Positions 45,538 through 55,134 of a stretch of 59,120 nt of DNA are shown in pieces (within the stretch, counting starts at the first letter, position 1; each line of letters opens with the position of its first letter). The stretch is taken from contig PMON01000010.1 in assembly GCA_003162395.1 (NCBI GenBank), positions 1-59,120 on the forward strand. Direction: 5' to 3'. Position numbers and translations under genes: made by a program. The notes beneath the pieces are model-generated. The model did not search any database and was not told the origin of the DNA. It saw only the letters and a list, made by a program, of their open reading frames with translations. Source of the stretch: Acidimicrobiaceae bacterium (GTDB taxonomy: Bacteria; Actinomycetota; Acidimicrobiia; Acidimicrobiales; RAAP-2).

Positions 45538-45680
45538 CGCTGACACTCACTGCGGAACCCCGCTGTGGCGCTCCACCGACCTGCTGGCGGGTTCCGGATG
45601 GGTGTCTAGCCTGCGACGAACGGCATCGGACAAGTCGCTCCTCCCCGAGCGCCTCTCCCCGACGATGAGGCGGGCCAGCA

Positions 45681-46367
45681 ATGCTCGTGGTAGGGCACGG
45701 AGACGATCGCCCCGGCAACGAAATCAACACGCTCGCCTCCTTTGACGTGGTGCGAGGATCAGGTGCCGACGGGATCGAGTGCGATGTTCGCCGAACCGCA
45801 GACGACGAGGTAGTCGTCATTCACGACGACCATCTCGCGGACGGAAGGCTCGTCTCGGCCACGCAGTGCAGCGACCTCCCACCCGAGGTCCCTCGACTGG
45901 ATGCCGCGCTCGATCGCTGCCACGGACTCCTGGTGAATATCGAGATCAAGAACTTCTTGCGGGACCCAGAATTCGACCCTACCGAGCGAGTCACCGAGCT
46001 GGTCTTGGACCTGCTCGCACGACGCAACGATCGTGACAGGACGATCATCTCTTGTTTTGGCTTCGGATCCGTTGATCTGGTTCAAGCACAGGCGCCGCAA
46101 ATTCCGACCGCCGTTCTCTGCCTCAGCCGGAGACCTGCTGAGGAGGTGCTGGATGAGGTCGTGGCCCACGGCCACGCGAACGTGCATCCGTACGACACCA
46201 TGGTCGATCGAGATTTCATGCAGAAAGCGCACGAGCGATCCTTGAGCGTGAACGTGTGGGTCGGTCAGCAGCTGGGGGACATACGGCTCGAGCAGCTGAT
46301 CGGTTTCGGCGTGGACGGCATGATCACCGATGAGCCAGTCCGGGTCCTCCGCGCAGTCGGGCGGTGA
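45681..46367 (+). CDS. Glycerophosphodiester phosphodiesterase family protein with altered active site
   Basis: A 228-residue TIM-barrel protein of the GDPD family: GADGIECDVRRTADDEVVVIHDD carries the metal Glu/Asp and the second catalytic His, NIEIKN the next metal Glu, and FGVDGMITDEP closes the barrel. The usual HRG...PENT opening reads HGDDRPGNEINT: the His is kept, but Arg becomes Gly and the metal Glu of PENT becomes Ile. Hydrolysis of glycerophosphodiesters may therefore be impaired or shifted to another substrate. No signal peptide, so cytoplasmic. Confidence 0.88.
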   Translation: MLVVGHGDDRPGNEINTLASFDVVRGSGADGIECDVRRTADDEVVVIHDDHLADGRLVSATQCSDLPPEVPRLDAALDRCHGLLVNIEIKNFLRDPEFDPTERVTELVLDLLARRNDRDRTIISCFGFGSVDLVQAQAPQIPTAVLCLSRRPAEEVLDEVVAHGHANVHPYDTMVDRDFMQKAHERSLSVNVWVGQQLGDIRLEQLIGFGVDGMITDEPVRVLRAVGR

Positions 46368-46448
46368 AGGGCTCAGACGCCAGACAGACGTGCTCCTAGT
46401 GGCTGACTCCACCGGTGCCTCGACAATCCCTGAAAATCGGTCCATGGG

Positions 46449-46463
46449 CGGTGAGCCGACCTG
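46449..46463. repeat. Direct copy of the rnpB 3' end (first)
   Basis: CGGTGAGCCGACCTG is identical, 15 of 15, to 53005-53019 in the rnpB 3' terminus and in the same orientation. It is followed by AAGGGGTTC, which also matches rnpB (TAGGCGGGGTTC) if four bases are skipped. Candidate old attachment site. Confidence 0.7.
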
Positions 46464-46801
46464 AAGGGGTTCGGGTGCGCATCAGGCTGCACTGCAGGTG
46501 GGCGCTGAGCGGGGATACGCCCAGGCGGGGACGTCCCCTCGCCGCGCGTCGTGTGCAGGGCCGTCACGTGCGCGTGCTTTCACCTCACAGGGACATGATG
46601 GCCAGCCAGTCCGTTGGATGCGGCGTCAATCGACGTGCTCATGGAGCACTGTGACGAGCGCGTGTCCATGTTCCGGCTGACCGCGACGACGTGCGGGTTG
46701 AAGCGCCTCTGGATGGCTGCACCCAAATCCGGCGCAACGACCGAAGCGGGACTGACTGACCCGTCGCTCCCAGCGATCCGACTCAGCCTGGCCCAATGAC
46801 G

Positions 46802-46824
46802 GGTGAGCCGACCTGGAGGCGGGG
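46802..46824. repeat. Direct copy of the rnpB 3' end (second), candidate attachment site
   Basis: GGTGAGCCGACCTG followed by one differing base and AGGCGGGG: 22 of 23 bases match 53006-53028 at the rnpB 3' end, in the same orientation, 6.2 kb away. This is the layout expected for attL/attR of an element inserted in rnpB. Confidence 0.75.
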
Positions 46825-47078
46825 ATCAGGTGACCACGACGCCTGACCTGCGGATAGGGGCGCTGACCGGGATACGCGGAGGCCGAGACGACCCACGAGT
46901 TCGCCGTGCACGTGCTGGCTGGTGGGGTGCGCGGGACTCGGGAGGAACGAGTGCAATGACCCAAGGCGACGTCGATCGCAGTGGTGGTGGCACTACGGGC
47001 AATCCAAGGGTTGACCCCCTCGGCACCGCACCGCGCTTGGGGCACGCTTCGTGCGAGTTGATCGTGGACGGGAGGGAC

Positions 47079-48389
47079 ATGGATGCCGGGCGCGCTCACA
47101 GGTATTTGCTGACGATGTGGGAGGGAGGCGGCAACGTCCCGCCTGAGCTCGGTGTTGCTCGAAGACTGATCGAACGGGGTCACGAGGTCCACGTGCTGGC
47201 GGACCCAACCATTGGTGCTGCCGCCGAGGCGATAGGTGCCTCGTTCTCGTCGTGGCGTCGCGCACCGCACCACACCTCTCTCAACCCTTCCGAGGATCTC
47301 ATCAAGGATTGGGAAACAAGGAACCCCCTCGTCATGATGCGACGAGCCCGTGACCGGTTCATTGCCGGGCCGGCGGCGGCATTCGCGTCCGATACCGCTC
47401 ACGTGGTCGACAGGTTCCGTCCCGAAGTTGTTGTACCCGATGCATTCCTCTTTGGTTCGATCATGGCGGCGCAGGCCGCGAAGCTGCCGACGGCCCTTCT
47501 TGTGCCGAACATCTGGCTTCTGCCGACCTCGGGATCGCCATCGATTGGCCCGGGTTTCGCCCCCGCAACAACGGTTCTTGGTCGATCTCGTGATGCGGCG
47601 ATGTTGGCAGTTGTGAATCGCGTGCTTGGTGCGGGCCTACCGGCGATCAACGCCGCTCGCGGGGACCTCGGATTGTCGCCCTTGTCGTCCTTCTACGACC
47701 AAGCCCTTGACGCTGATCGAATCCTGGTTCTCAGCAGTCCTACCTTCGACTATGCGTCAACCTCGGTTCCCTCCAACGTCCGATACGTGGGCCCGATCCT
47801 CGATGACCCAGACTGGGTAGGGCTTTGGGAGGCCCCTTGGCCAGCAGACGATCGGCGCCCGCTGGTGCTCGTCGGCTTCAGCTCCACGTACCAGAATCAA
47901 GGCCCAGTACTTCGACGAGTGATCGAGGCGCTCACCGCATTGCCAGTCCGAGCAGTCGTCACTGTCGGCCAGATGCTCGATGCTCGTGAAGTCACCGCGT
48001 CTGCAAACGTCACCGTTGTGGCGGCGGCGTCACACACCCAGATCCTGGCCGAGGCCGACCTGGTCGTGACCCACTGCGGACACGGCACCGTAATGAAGTC
48101 CCTTGCCGCCGGAGTCCCAATGGTCTGCATGCCAATGGGACGAGATCAAAACGACACGGCGGCCCGTCTTGTGCACCACGGTGTCGGCGTGCGATTGCCT
48201 CCACGGGCGTCGGTGCCCAGGATCTCAAGAGCCGTGCGCACCGTGCTCGACCGCCAGAGCTTCAGGGCCAACGCCCAACGGATGGCGACGGCGATCTCCA
48301 ACGGGGATGGTACGGCGGATCTCATCGTCGAACTCGAGGCTGTGGCGGGCCTCGACGTCACGCACGGCACATTCGACGCAGGTCGGTAG
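47079..48389 (+). CDS. UGT/MGT-type glycosyltransferase
   Basis: A 436-residue GT-B fold enzyme: N-terminal LLTMWEGGGNVPPELGVARRLIERGHEVHVL (acceptor side) and C-terminal ADLVVTHCGHGTVMKSLAAGVPMVCMPMGRDQNDTAARLV, the nucleotide-sugar signature of GT family 1. It transfers a sugar to a small lipophilic or natural-product acceptor. The ATG at 47079 has GGGAGG immediately before it; the longer frame lacks a site. Codons end in A or T more often than in the flanking core genes, supporting acquisition with the island. Confidence 0.92.
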   Translation: MDAGRAHRYLLTMWEGGGNVPPELGVARRLIERGHEVHVLADPTIGAAAEAIGASFSSWRRAPHHTSLNPSEDLIKDWETRNPLVMMRRARDRFIAGPAAAFASDTAHVVDRFRPEVVVPDAFLFGSIMAAQAAKLPTALLVPNIWLLPTSGSPSIGPGFAPATTVLGRSRDAAMLAVVNRVLGAGLPAINAARGDLGLSPLSSFYDQALDADRILVLSSPTFDYASTSVPSNVRYVGPILDDPDWVGLWEAPWPADDRRPLVLVGFSSTYQNQGPVLRRVIEALTALPVRAVVTVGQMLDAREVTASANVTVVAAASHTQILAEADLVVTHCGHGTVMKSLAAGVPMVCMPMGRDQNDTAARLVHHGVGVRLPPRASVPRISRAVRTVLDRQSFRANAQRMATAISNGDGTADLIVELEAVAGLDVTHGTFDAGR

Positions 48390-48795
48390 GCCCGCGAATC
48401 GCAAAGCCGGCCCACCTGGCGAGGATCCTCTCGGAGTCAGCTTCACGCAGGCGCCGAGTTCCTTAGGCCCCGCGACTCCACGACCAGTTCGCCGATGGTC
48501 CAAGGCGCCAAACACAGACGTGCCCGGACGTTGCTCCTCACTTGATCCTTTCGCCAGTTTCATCGTGGCGCACTTCCATGATGGAAACATCCGCGTCGAA
48601 CATGATGAAGCCCCGCGTGCCTGGCACGGCATCGTCGACAGGGGCACTCACCGCTAGGTGTCCTCGGGGTCATAGCGAATGTGCCAATGACGATGTTCGT
48701 CATGTGTCCAGAAGCAGCGAACCTTCGCAAAGTGGTGTTGACGGCCTCTTTGGCAGCGGTGCTGGTCTTCCTCTTGAAGCGGACTTCCTCGCCCC
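48390..48795. other. Non-coding stretch inside the island
   Basis: About 400 bases between convergent genes. I see only a small inverted repeat, ATGACG-ATGTT-CGTCAT at 48687-48703, which may be a terminator or binding site. No credible open frame. Confidence 0.5.
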
Positions 48796-49323
48796 TCAAC
48801 CTCTGTCGGCAGCTCTCCTGTCGGAGACCGTCTTTCGAGATGCAGCCGCCCTCTTCTTGATTGGCCCTTTGCTGGCGGGAGTCCTGACCCTGAGGGCCTT
48901 TTTGGTTGGAGACTTCTTGCCGACGGGCATCTTGCGGCCAGCGGTTCCCTTGCTCGACACAGCCTCCTTGCTCACCGGCGTCTTGCGGGCCGGTGCCTTC
49001 CTGGCGGTGGTCTTCCTCGCCGGATGGCTCTTGACAGCCTTCTTGGCATTCGGCTTTCGAGCGACGGTCCTGTCTGCGCCTGCCGTCTTACCTGTGGGAG
49101 ACGTGCGTGCCGCCTTCTTGCCTGAGGACTTCGATGTCGAGGGCCGAGACGGAGTCCGACGCCGACTGGTCACGACTGTCAGGTCGCCCGGTCCCGGGAT
49201 GAGGCTCGTCTCTCCTCCAGTGTCCCAGCGCACCGTGAGCATGGCTCCGCTGACGGCGGTCACAACACCTGTACGCGGTGTCCCCGTCGTCGCCACTTCG
49301 ATCCGGGTGCCAACGTCTGCCAC
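48796..49323 (-). CDS. DUF1918 protein with histone H1-like Lys/Ala tail
   Basis: A 175-residue protein. The first 50 residues (VGTRIEVATTGTPRTGVVTAVSG, TVRWDTGGETSLIPGPGDLTVV) are a DUF1918 domain, an SH3-like module. The remaining 120 are very basic, with repeated KKxPxRKTxxR elements like histone H1 or mycobacterial HupB tails, so DNA or RNA binding is likely. The GTG at 49323 has GAGGAG at good spacing. Joining DUF1918 to such a tail is unusual in my experience. Confidence 0.8.
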   Translation of the reverse strand: MADVGTRIEVATTGTPRTGVVTAVSGAMLTVRWDTGGETSLIPGPGDLTVVTSRRRTPSRPSTSKSSGKKAARTSPTGKTAGADRTVARKPNAKKAVKSHPARKTTARKAPARKTPVSKEAVSSKGTAGRKMPVGKKSPTKKALRVRTPASKGPIKKRAAASRKTVSDRRAADRG

Positions 49324-49644
49324 TTCAATCTCCTCACTAGTGACCCAGTAGCACAACAACCTACGGTCGCGACTCCTGCCGCATGCAGGCTGAGCGTTGC
49401 GGACGCACAATGACGCCGCCCGGACGCGTCGCCATTGAAGTCAGCGACCCAATGCCGGTTCGGGCAAGGCCCTTGGCCACTACTCCATTTGATTGTCGCC
49501 AGGAAGGGTCGGTGGCTGAGGGAGCCGATCGTTGCGCGGTGCGAAGTAGGGTGCCTTGGAGGGCGAGCGCGCTCGCGTCGGGCTTGCTGCGGACCGTCCG
49601 ACTCGGCGTCAGCCACGGTGGCGCCGCCGGGTGAGGGGAGCATC
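49324..49644. other. Non-coding stretch inside the island
   Basis: About 320 bases between divergent small genes; promoters for both are expected here. Nothing else recognised. Confidence 0.5.
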
Positions 49645-49872
49645 GTGATCTCACCTGACGCATCGGACGTAGGTGCCCAGCTCGACAAGCATCATGCTCC
49701 AGAGACAAACGGGCGGATGGCGGTCTGTCGGCGCTGCGGAGCGATGACGGACACTCCACAGGGGTGTCAACACCTGCCGGACGAGCTCCGACTGGCTCGT
49801 CTCACCGAATGGCTCGACGCGCAAGAACGATTGAGGCTTTTCGAACGTGCTCGAGACAGGCTCAAGAAATGA
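49645..49872 (+). CDS. Small hypothetical protein with Cys/His motif
   Basis: A 75-residue protein starting with GTG after a strong GAGGGGAG site. It contains VCRRCGAMTD...GCQHLPDELRLARLTEWLDAQERLRLFERARDRLKK: a CxxC...C-x-H that could hold zinc, followed by an amphipathic charged helix. No family recognised. Composition and ribosome site make it credible despite its size. Confidence 0.6.
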   Translation: MISPDASDVGAQLDKHHAPETNGRMAVCRRCGAMTDTPQGCQHLPDELRLARLTEWLDAQERLRLFERARDRLKK

Positions 49873-50325
49873 GCAGTCCATTCCGGGTGCAATCCCTCGA
49901 CACACGTGCACGCCTGCAAACCACCGGATCTCAGACGTGGACACGCGTCGACGCCTTTGTGCCGTATCCCCAAACGCGAGCTGGCTGAGTTCCGGCAACG
50001 CCGAGACGCCGTTCGAGGGATGACATCGCGAGCAGTGGAGGCGGCGACGACGAGAAGTGCAGGACGTCGCCGTTTGTGCCCGGCTCGCCGCCCGCCATGC
50101 GGTCAAGGTCGCGCCGCTTGATGGATCGATGTGACACACATCGCAGGCCGGCCGTCGGACCACCTCAGAAGAGCGTGGCTCCGAGGCCGTCCAGGCGAAT
50201 TCTCATTCCGTGTCGATGCACGCACGACGCAGCTGAGCACGAGATGAAGCCGCGACAGCCCGGATCGATCACGAAGTGATCCGTGACCTCGAGGCCTTCA
50301 AGGCCGGCGATGAAGTCGCTAGGCG
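49873..50325. other. Region with one possible small ORF
   Basis: About 450 bases. The minus strand holds a 61-residue frame (50165-50350, TTG start) overlapping the end of the lipase-like gene. It contains DPGCRGFISCSAASCVHRHGMRIRLDGLG, rich in Cys and His in a way that looks selected rather than random. It could be a real small zinc-binding protein, but there is no clear ribosome site. The rest is empty. Confidence 0.3.
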
Positions 50326-52479
50326 CTAGTTGACAGGCAGACCCTGACAAGAAAGTCCGCCGCAGACTTCGGGGATCCTGTCGTGTTCCATGAGCCCCAG
50401 GACCTGGGCCATGATGCCGGCGTTGTTGTGGCCGAAGTCGTGCGGGTCAGCGCCATAGGTGCCGTCGACGGGGGGTTGGTTGTCGCTCGGTGGCGACGGC
50501 GTCCCGAAGTCCCACAGCGAGATGGCTGCTTTCACCGGGACGTTCGGGACCAGTGGTGCCATGCCCCAATCCATAGATGACGGTTGCTCTGTCCGCACCG
50601 GAACTGAAGCATCAAGGCGATATGTGGGATCGAAGGTCGGGGTGTGGGCCATGGCGCCGATGGTCCGGGCGAGCACCTCTTGTGCCATGTTGGAGACCTG
50701 GTGGTCGCCGTAGTTCTCGATGATCAAGACGTGCTTGGCCCTTGTGCCGCCGTAGGGACTGCGCGTCAGGTGCTCGGCGTAGCCGTCGTTCTCCCCACGA
50801 TCCCAGAGCAACTGGATGAGTTGCAGGCCAAGCTGCTCGTCGACTGGGTTCGGGTAGGCAGCGTCATAGACGGAGGCGAACTCGCCCCAGTCCACGCTGC
50901 GGTTGAGCAGGAGGCCCCCATAGTCGATTCCGGCCTGGCCGAGCACGACCGAGGTCCACTGCGTCGAGATCGCAGAGAGCGCCCCGCCCATGATCCCGCC
51001 CTGGGATAAGCCCAGGTAGTTGCAGTGCCCGACCAGGAAGCGGGCCCTCCCGCCTGACCGGAACGCGGGGTTACTGGCGAACCCCTTGGGCGAGTTGATG
51101 AGCCGGGCGAGGAACTGGAAGTTCACGAACCCCTGCAGCATGTGATCCACGTTCGTATGGAAGTAGGACAGGTTATTGAGGGCGCCGGCGACCAGCAGGA
51201 GGTCGTTGCCGGACATGCCCGTCCAGTCCGTCGCGCAGCCCATCATGTTGTGGACCGTCGGGCCCGACTTGAAGTTCCCACCGGTGACCTCGCTGGCGTC
51301 ACCGAGGAGTCCATGCCCATACAGCGTGGGCAGTGCTGGTCCGGCGCTCGAGGGTGTCTGGGGCATGACGCAGATGAAGTTGGCCCAGATCTGACCGGTC
51401 CAGTGCGCCGACTTGGTCGCCGTCGCCTTCACGTAGGTCGACTTGATCAGCTTGGGGAGGTGGTTCTTCCCCGTCGACATCGAGCCGCAAGTGCCGGTGT
51501 TGGTGCTGCCGAACATGGCCGTGCCGGCGATCGCGCAACCCTTGAGGAAGGTCGGAACCTGGAAGATGCCGTCCACCTCTCGCTCGGCGTTCCCGTTCAC
51601 GAACACGTTGGTCACTTTGAACACCGGTGAGGTCTTGCCGACCGTAGCGAATGCCTGCTGGCGCATAGACAGGGCCGGGTCCGCAAGGTTCGATGCCGAG
51701 AGCTTGGCGAGGTTCCCGCCGCCGGAGATGACCGTGAAGTCCCAAGCTGCATAGAGGTGCCTGAGATCGAATCCCTTCAGGTCATGGGTGACGACCCACT
51801 TCAGGTGCGCACCACGCGTGACAGGCTTCATCGTCCCGGCCAACGCCGCCTTCTCCCCCGCAAGCTCTGGGATGGTTGCGCCCGACGTGTTCTTCAGATT
51901 TCGCAGGAGGACGACGACGCGATCCCCTTCGGTGAAGTCGAGGGCTGGGTGGATGATCAGCAACTTCGTTGCCGGATCGGGGTCCTGGGCGTCGAGTTCG
52001 GCAAAGTAGGGCACGCAGCGCTTGGCGGTGGTGTCCCAGAGCACGATCGCCGCCGTTGTAGTGGTGAGTTGGCCCGACGCCGTGCAGCCCGACAGACCAA
52101 TGTTGGTCGAGGGCGCGATCACCGAGTTCGCCACTGACAGGTTCGGAATCTGGATCAGGGGTGTCGAGCCTGGAGAGAAGCCGTCGTTGAGATTCTGATA
52201 CTTGGTGCCGACATGGACACCAGAGACATTCGTTGGGGTCAGTGTCGCTGGGATATTGAGCACACGACCCGTGCGTGTCGAGGTGGACGGCTTGGTGAAC
52301 GCATCGTTCGGCCATGGCAGCAGGCAGTCGTGACCGACCGGAGTCGTCACCAGGCTGTCGCAGCCGACGACGCCTGGTTCAGGCATCTTGGTTGATGCCC
52401 CCGCACCGGTCACGGACGTCACCGCCGTCACGGAGCCAGTGACGACGGCGGCTACTGCGAGCATTCGCGTCAAACGCAT
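50326..52479 (-). CDS. Large secreted alpha/beta-hydrolase (lipase-like)
   Basis: A 717-residue exported protein with signal peptide (MLAVAAVVTGSVTAVTSV...GAGAS). The N-terminal PWPNDAFTKP...TGRVLNIP...NLNDGFSPGSTPL segment is typical of the virulence-factor-lipase-like family. The C-terminal half is an alpha/beta hydrolase with LYGHGLLGDASEV (oxyanion strand), nucleophile GLSQGG and a likely His in DHQVSN. Eight or more Cys suggest disulfides. The ATG at 52479 follows AGGGGGGACTC. Substrate unknown; extracellular ester hydrolysis is the best guess. Confidence 0.85.
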   Translation of the reverse strand: MRLTRMLAVAAVVTGSVTAVTSVTGAGASTKMPEPGVVGCDSLVTTPVGHDCLLPWPNDAFTKPSTSTRTGRVLNIPATLTPTNVSGVHVGTKYQNLNDGFSPGSTPLIQIPNLSVANSVIAPSTNIGLSGCTASGQLTTTTAAIVLWDTTAKRCVPYFAELDAQDPDPATKLLIIHPALDFTEGDRVVVLLRNLKNTSGATIPELAGEKAALAGTMKPVTRGAHLKWVVTHDLKGFDLRHLYAAWDFTVISGGGNLAKLSASNLADPALSMRQQAFATVGKTSPVFKVTNVFVNGNAEREVDGIFQVPTFLKGCAIAGTAMFGSTNTGTCGSMSTGKNHLPKLIKSTYVKATATKSAHWTGQIWANFICVMPQTPSSAGPALPTLYGHGLLGDASEVTGGNFKSGPTVHNMMGCATDWTGMSGNDLLLVAGALNNLSYFHTNVDHMLQGFVNFQFLARLINSPKGFASNPAFRSGGRARFLVGHCNYLGLSQGGIMGGALSAISTQWTSVVLGQAGIDYGGLLLNRSVDWGEFASVYDAAYPNPVDEQLGLQLIQLLWDRGENDGYAEHLTRSPYGGTRAKHVLIIENYGDHQVSNMAQEVLARTIGAMAHTPTFDPTYRLDASVPVRTEQPSSMDWGMAPLVPNVPVKAAISLWDFGTPSPPSDNQPPVDGTYGADPHDFGHNNAGIMAQVLGLMEHDRIPEVCGGLSCQGLPVN

Positions 52480-53003
52480 GAGTCCCCCCCTGGGTCGGGG
52501 CAAGCGTAATTCCGAGACGCGGGCCTTGCTGTGGGGTTCTCGCGTCGACAGGCCTCGGATACTCGTGTGGGAACGGCAACGGCGTGTACAGAGGCGGTAC
52601 TCTCACCGACGGCGGTCCTCCCCATGAGGGACCTTGCACCATGCAGACGCGCGAGATTCGCGCTCTTCGAGCGCTTTAGATCTCGAACACGGCATCTCAC
52701 TTGCCGCTCTGGCCGCTGAGGCGTCCGTACCGCTCCAGGACGCTCGAGAGTTAGTCAGTGCCGCGAGCGACGATCGTCCATCCATCGATGTCTGACGCTG
52801 CGGCCCATGTCTCGGCCGTCGGCGCACGTGGCGTTCAACTCGCCCTCGTGTTGGAACACCCCAACAAGCCTTCTCAAGGCGACACGCGGCGACGTGGCCC
52901 CGAATCTCCGGCCGGTGCCCCATGCGTCAGCACCGTCACGGAGGACGGAAGAGGGACAGCGGCTCTCGAGATCTCCCAATAGTCCCCACAATCAGGCCTG
53001 AGG
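52480..53003. other. Region between the lipase-like gene and rnpB
   Basis: About 520 bases. It must hold the lipase promoter. A 53-residue plus-strand frame (52634-52795, TTG start) contains DLEHGISLAALAAEASVPLQDARELVSAAS, which reads like a helix-turn-helix; it may be a small regulator or a remnant. No integrase or excisionase was found here, where one would be expected next to an attachment site. Confidence 0.35.
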
Positions 53004-53360
<357 letters not shown>

Positions 53361-53492
53361 CCGCCCCAGTCTTGCAGGTCGGCGAGCGCTCTCGCCACGA
53401 CGGCATCCCCGTGCCGAGATCTGTCGTCACGGACTCCTCGAGACACGGGATAGATTCGACAACGGCGGAGCCGGGGCTCCCAGGAGTGGACA

Positions 53493-54224
53493 TTGGCAGG
53501 TCACACGCGGAGAGGGCCGAGCAACCTCGCGTTGACGATTCTCGGCGTCGTCGTCGTGCTCTCGGCGTTCTTCGCGATCTTTGCGAACAAGATCCGTGCA
53601 GATCAGAGTTCGTCCCCACTGCGCGCGAGCGGGCTGCCGGCATCGATCTCAACGAACACGGCCAACTTGATGGGTCTCACCAAGCTCCCGGCTCGCGCGG
53701 CCGACGACTTCGTCCTGACCGATCAGCGGGGCCGCACGATGTCGTTCGACAGCTTCAAGGGCCGCACCGTGGTGCTCGAGTTCATGGACCCCCACTGCAC
53801 CGACATCTGCCCGATCGTCTCCCAAGAGTTCGTCGACGCCTACCACGACCTCGGGACGGCTGCAGGCAACGTCGTGTTCGTCGCGGTCAACGTGAACAAG
53901 TTCCACACGAGCGTCGCTGCAATGTCCTCGTACTCACAAGCCCATCTGCTCAGCACGATCCCGACGTGGCACTTCTTCACGGGCCCGGTCAAGTCCCTCG
54001 CGGCGGTCTGGCACGCCTACAACATCGACGTCATCGCACCGGGTCCGAACGCCGACATCATCCACACGTCAGTTGTGTACTTCATCGACTCGGCGGGCCA
54101 CGAGCGTTACGCAGCGTTCCCGACCGACGACCACACCGCGAGCGGCAAGGCCTACCTGCCGGTCGACCAGATCTCCACTTGGGGGCACGGCATCGCGCTC
54201 GTGCTGCGGGGACTCTCGCACTAG
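53493..54224 (+). CDS. SCO1/SenC-family copper chaperone
   Basis: A 243-residue protein with one N-terminal membrane helix (LALTILGVVVVLSAFFAIFA) and a thioredoxin-like domain: FVLTDQRGRTMSFDSFKGRTVVLEFMDPHCTDICP holds the copper-binding CxxxC, and IIHTSVVYFID the copper-binding His. SCO proteins deliver copper to the CuA site of cytochrome oxidase subunit II. The TTG at 53493 follows AGGAG at good spacing. It opens the oxidase gene cluster. Confidence 0.93.
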   Translation: MAGHTRRGPSNLALTILGVVVVLSAFFAIFANKIRADQSSSPLRASGLPASISTNTANLMGLTKLPARAADDFVLTDQRGRTMSFDSFKGRTVVLEFMDPHCTDICPIVSQEFVDAYHDLGTAAGNVVFVAVNVNKFHTSVAAMSSYSQAHLLSTIPTWHFFTGPVKSLAAVWHAYNIDVIAPGPNADIIHTSVVYFIDSAGHERYAAFPTDDHTASGKAYLPVDQISTWGHGIALVLRGLSH

Positions 54225-54234
54225 TCGAGCTCCT

Positions 54235-55134
54235 ATGACGTACGTGACGAGCCCCTGGAGCTTCGACCCGCTCTTGGTCGTCGTGGTCTGCATCGTGGCG
54301 CTCCACGAGATCGGCCTCGCGCGCCTCAAGGCCCGGTCTGACGTGACTCGGACGGCACGACGCCGGAAGCGGTCACTCGCGTTCTACGCAGGACTCGCGG
54401 CACTGCTCCTCGCCGTGGAGTCACCCATTGACTACTGGTCGGACCAGTACTTCTACGTGCACATGATCGAGCACATCATCCTCGCGTTCTACGTCCCGAT
54501 CCTCGTCGTCGTCGGCGCGCCGTGGATCCCGCTCGTCTTTTCGATCCCTCTCAACGCCCGTCGCCGGCTCGGCCGCGCCGTCATGCTCGGCCGATGGTCC
54601 GCAACGCTGCGCTCGGTGGGCCGCGTGCTCATGAACCCCTGGACCGCGCTGGTCGCCTTCAACCTGGTGATGGTCGGGTGGCACCTGCCCGGGCCGTTCG
54701 ACGCGTCCCAGACGAACTCGCTGGTCCACATCTGGCTCATGCACGGGAGCTTCATCGTCGCCGGCGTCCTGTTCTGGCTCCAGATCATCCCGTCGCACCC
54801 GATGCGCCCGAAGGCGTCGCCCTTCTGGCAGGCGGGAGCGATCATCTCGACCAACATCACGATGTTCGTGCTCGCGATGTCGATGAGTCTGTTCTCCCGG
54901 GGGTCCTGGTACGACGTCTACAACCACCTCCCCGGCGTGTCGCTGTCGCCCTTCGCGGACCAGCAGATCGGTGCGGCGATCCTGTGGATATGTGGCGACT
55001 TCTGGGCGATTCCCGCGCTGATCATCATCATCCGGCGTGCGATCGAGCAGGAGGGGGGCATCGCCGACGCCGTCGACCGGATCTTCCACCATGCAACGCC
55101 ACCGACGCTCGGCGAGATTCGGGGACCCGGGTGA
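54235..55134 (+). CDS. CtaG-type (caa3) cytochrome c oxidase assembly protein
   Basis: A 299-residue protein with about eight membrane helices, including HMIEHIILAFYVPILVVVGAPW, VGWHLPGPFD, LVHIWLMHGSFIVAGVLFWLQII and DQQIGAAILWICGDFWAIPALI. The conserved His and Trp residues match the Caa3_CtaG family, which helps insert copper or assemble caa3 oxidases. It follows the SCO gene by 10 bases. Confidence 0.92.
   Translation: MTYVTSPWSFDPLLVVVVCIVALHEIGLARLKARSDVTRTARRRKRSLAFYAGLAALLLAVESPIDYWSDQYFYVHMIEHIILAFYVPILVVVGAPWIPLVFSIPLNARRRLGRAVMLGRWSATLRSVGRVLMNPWTALVAFNLVMVGWHLPGPFDASQTNSLVHIWLMHGSFIVAGVLFWLQIIPSHPMRPKASPFWQAGAIISTNITMFVLAMSMSLFSRGSWYDVYNHLPGVSLSPFADQQIGAAILWICGDFWAIPALIIIIRRAIEQEGGIADAVDRIFHHATPPTLGEIRGPG

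Larger units (their letters stand above)
46368..47078. other. Gene-poor region at the left edge of the proposed island
   Basis: About 710 bases with no gene I can defend. A 61-residue plus-strand frame at 46614-46799 has no features. It contains two partial copies of the rnpB 3' terminus (46449 and 46802), which are its only clear content. Confidence 0.6.

Noticed and set aside
46803-47078. N-terminal extension of the glycosyltransferase
   Set aside because: The strong ribosome site and GT-B start are at 47079; the upstream residues are unlike the family and run through the attachment-site repeat.
48542-49351. 269-residue plus-strand open frame
   Set aside because: It is the antisense of the Lys/Ala-rich DUF1918 protein (Phe/Leu-rich as expected from Lys codons reversed) and has no ribosome site.
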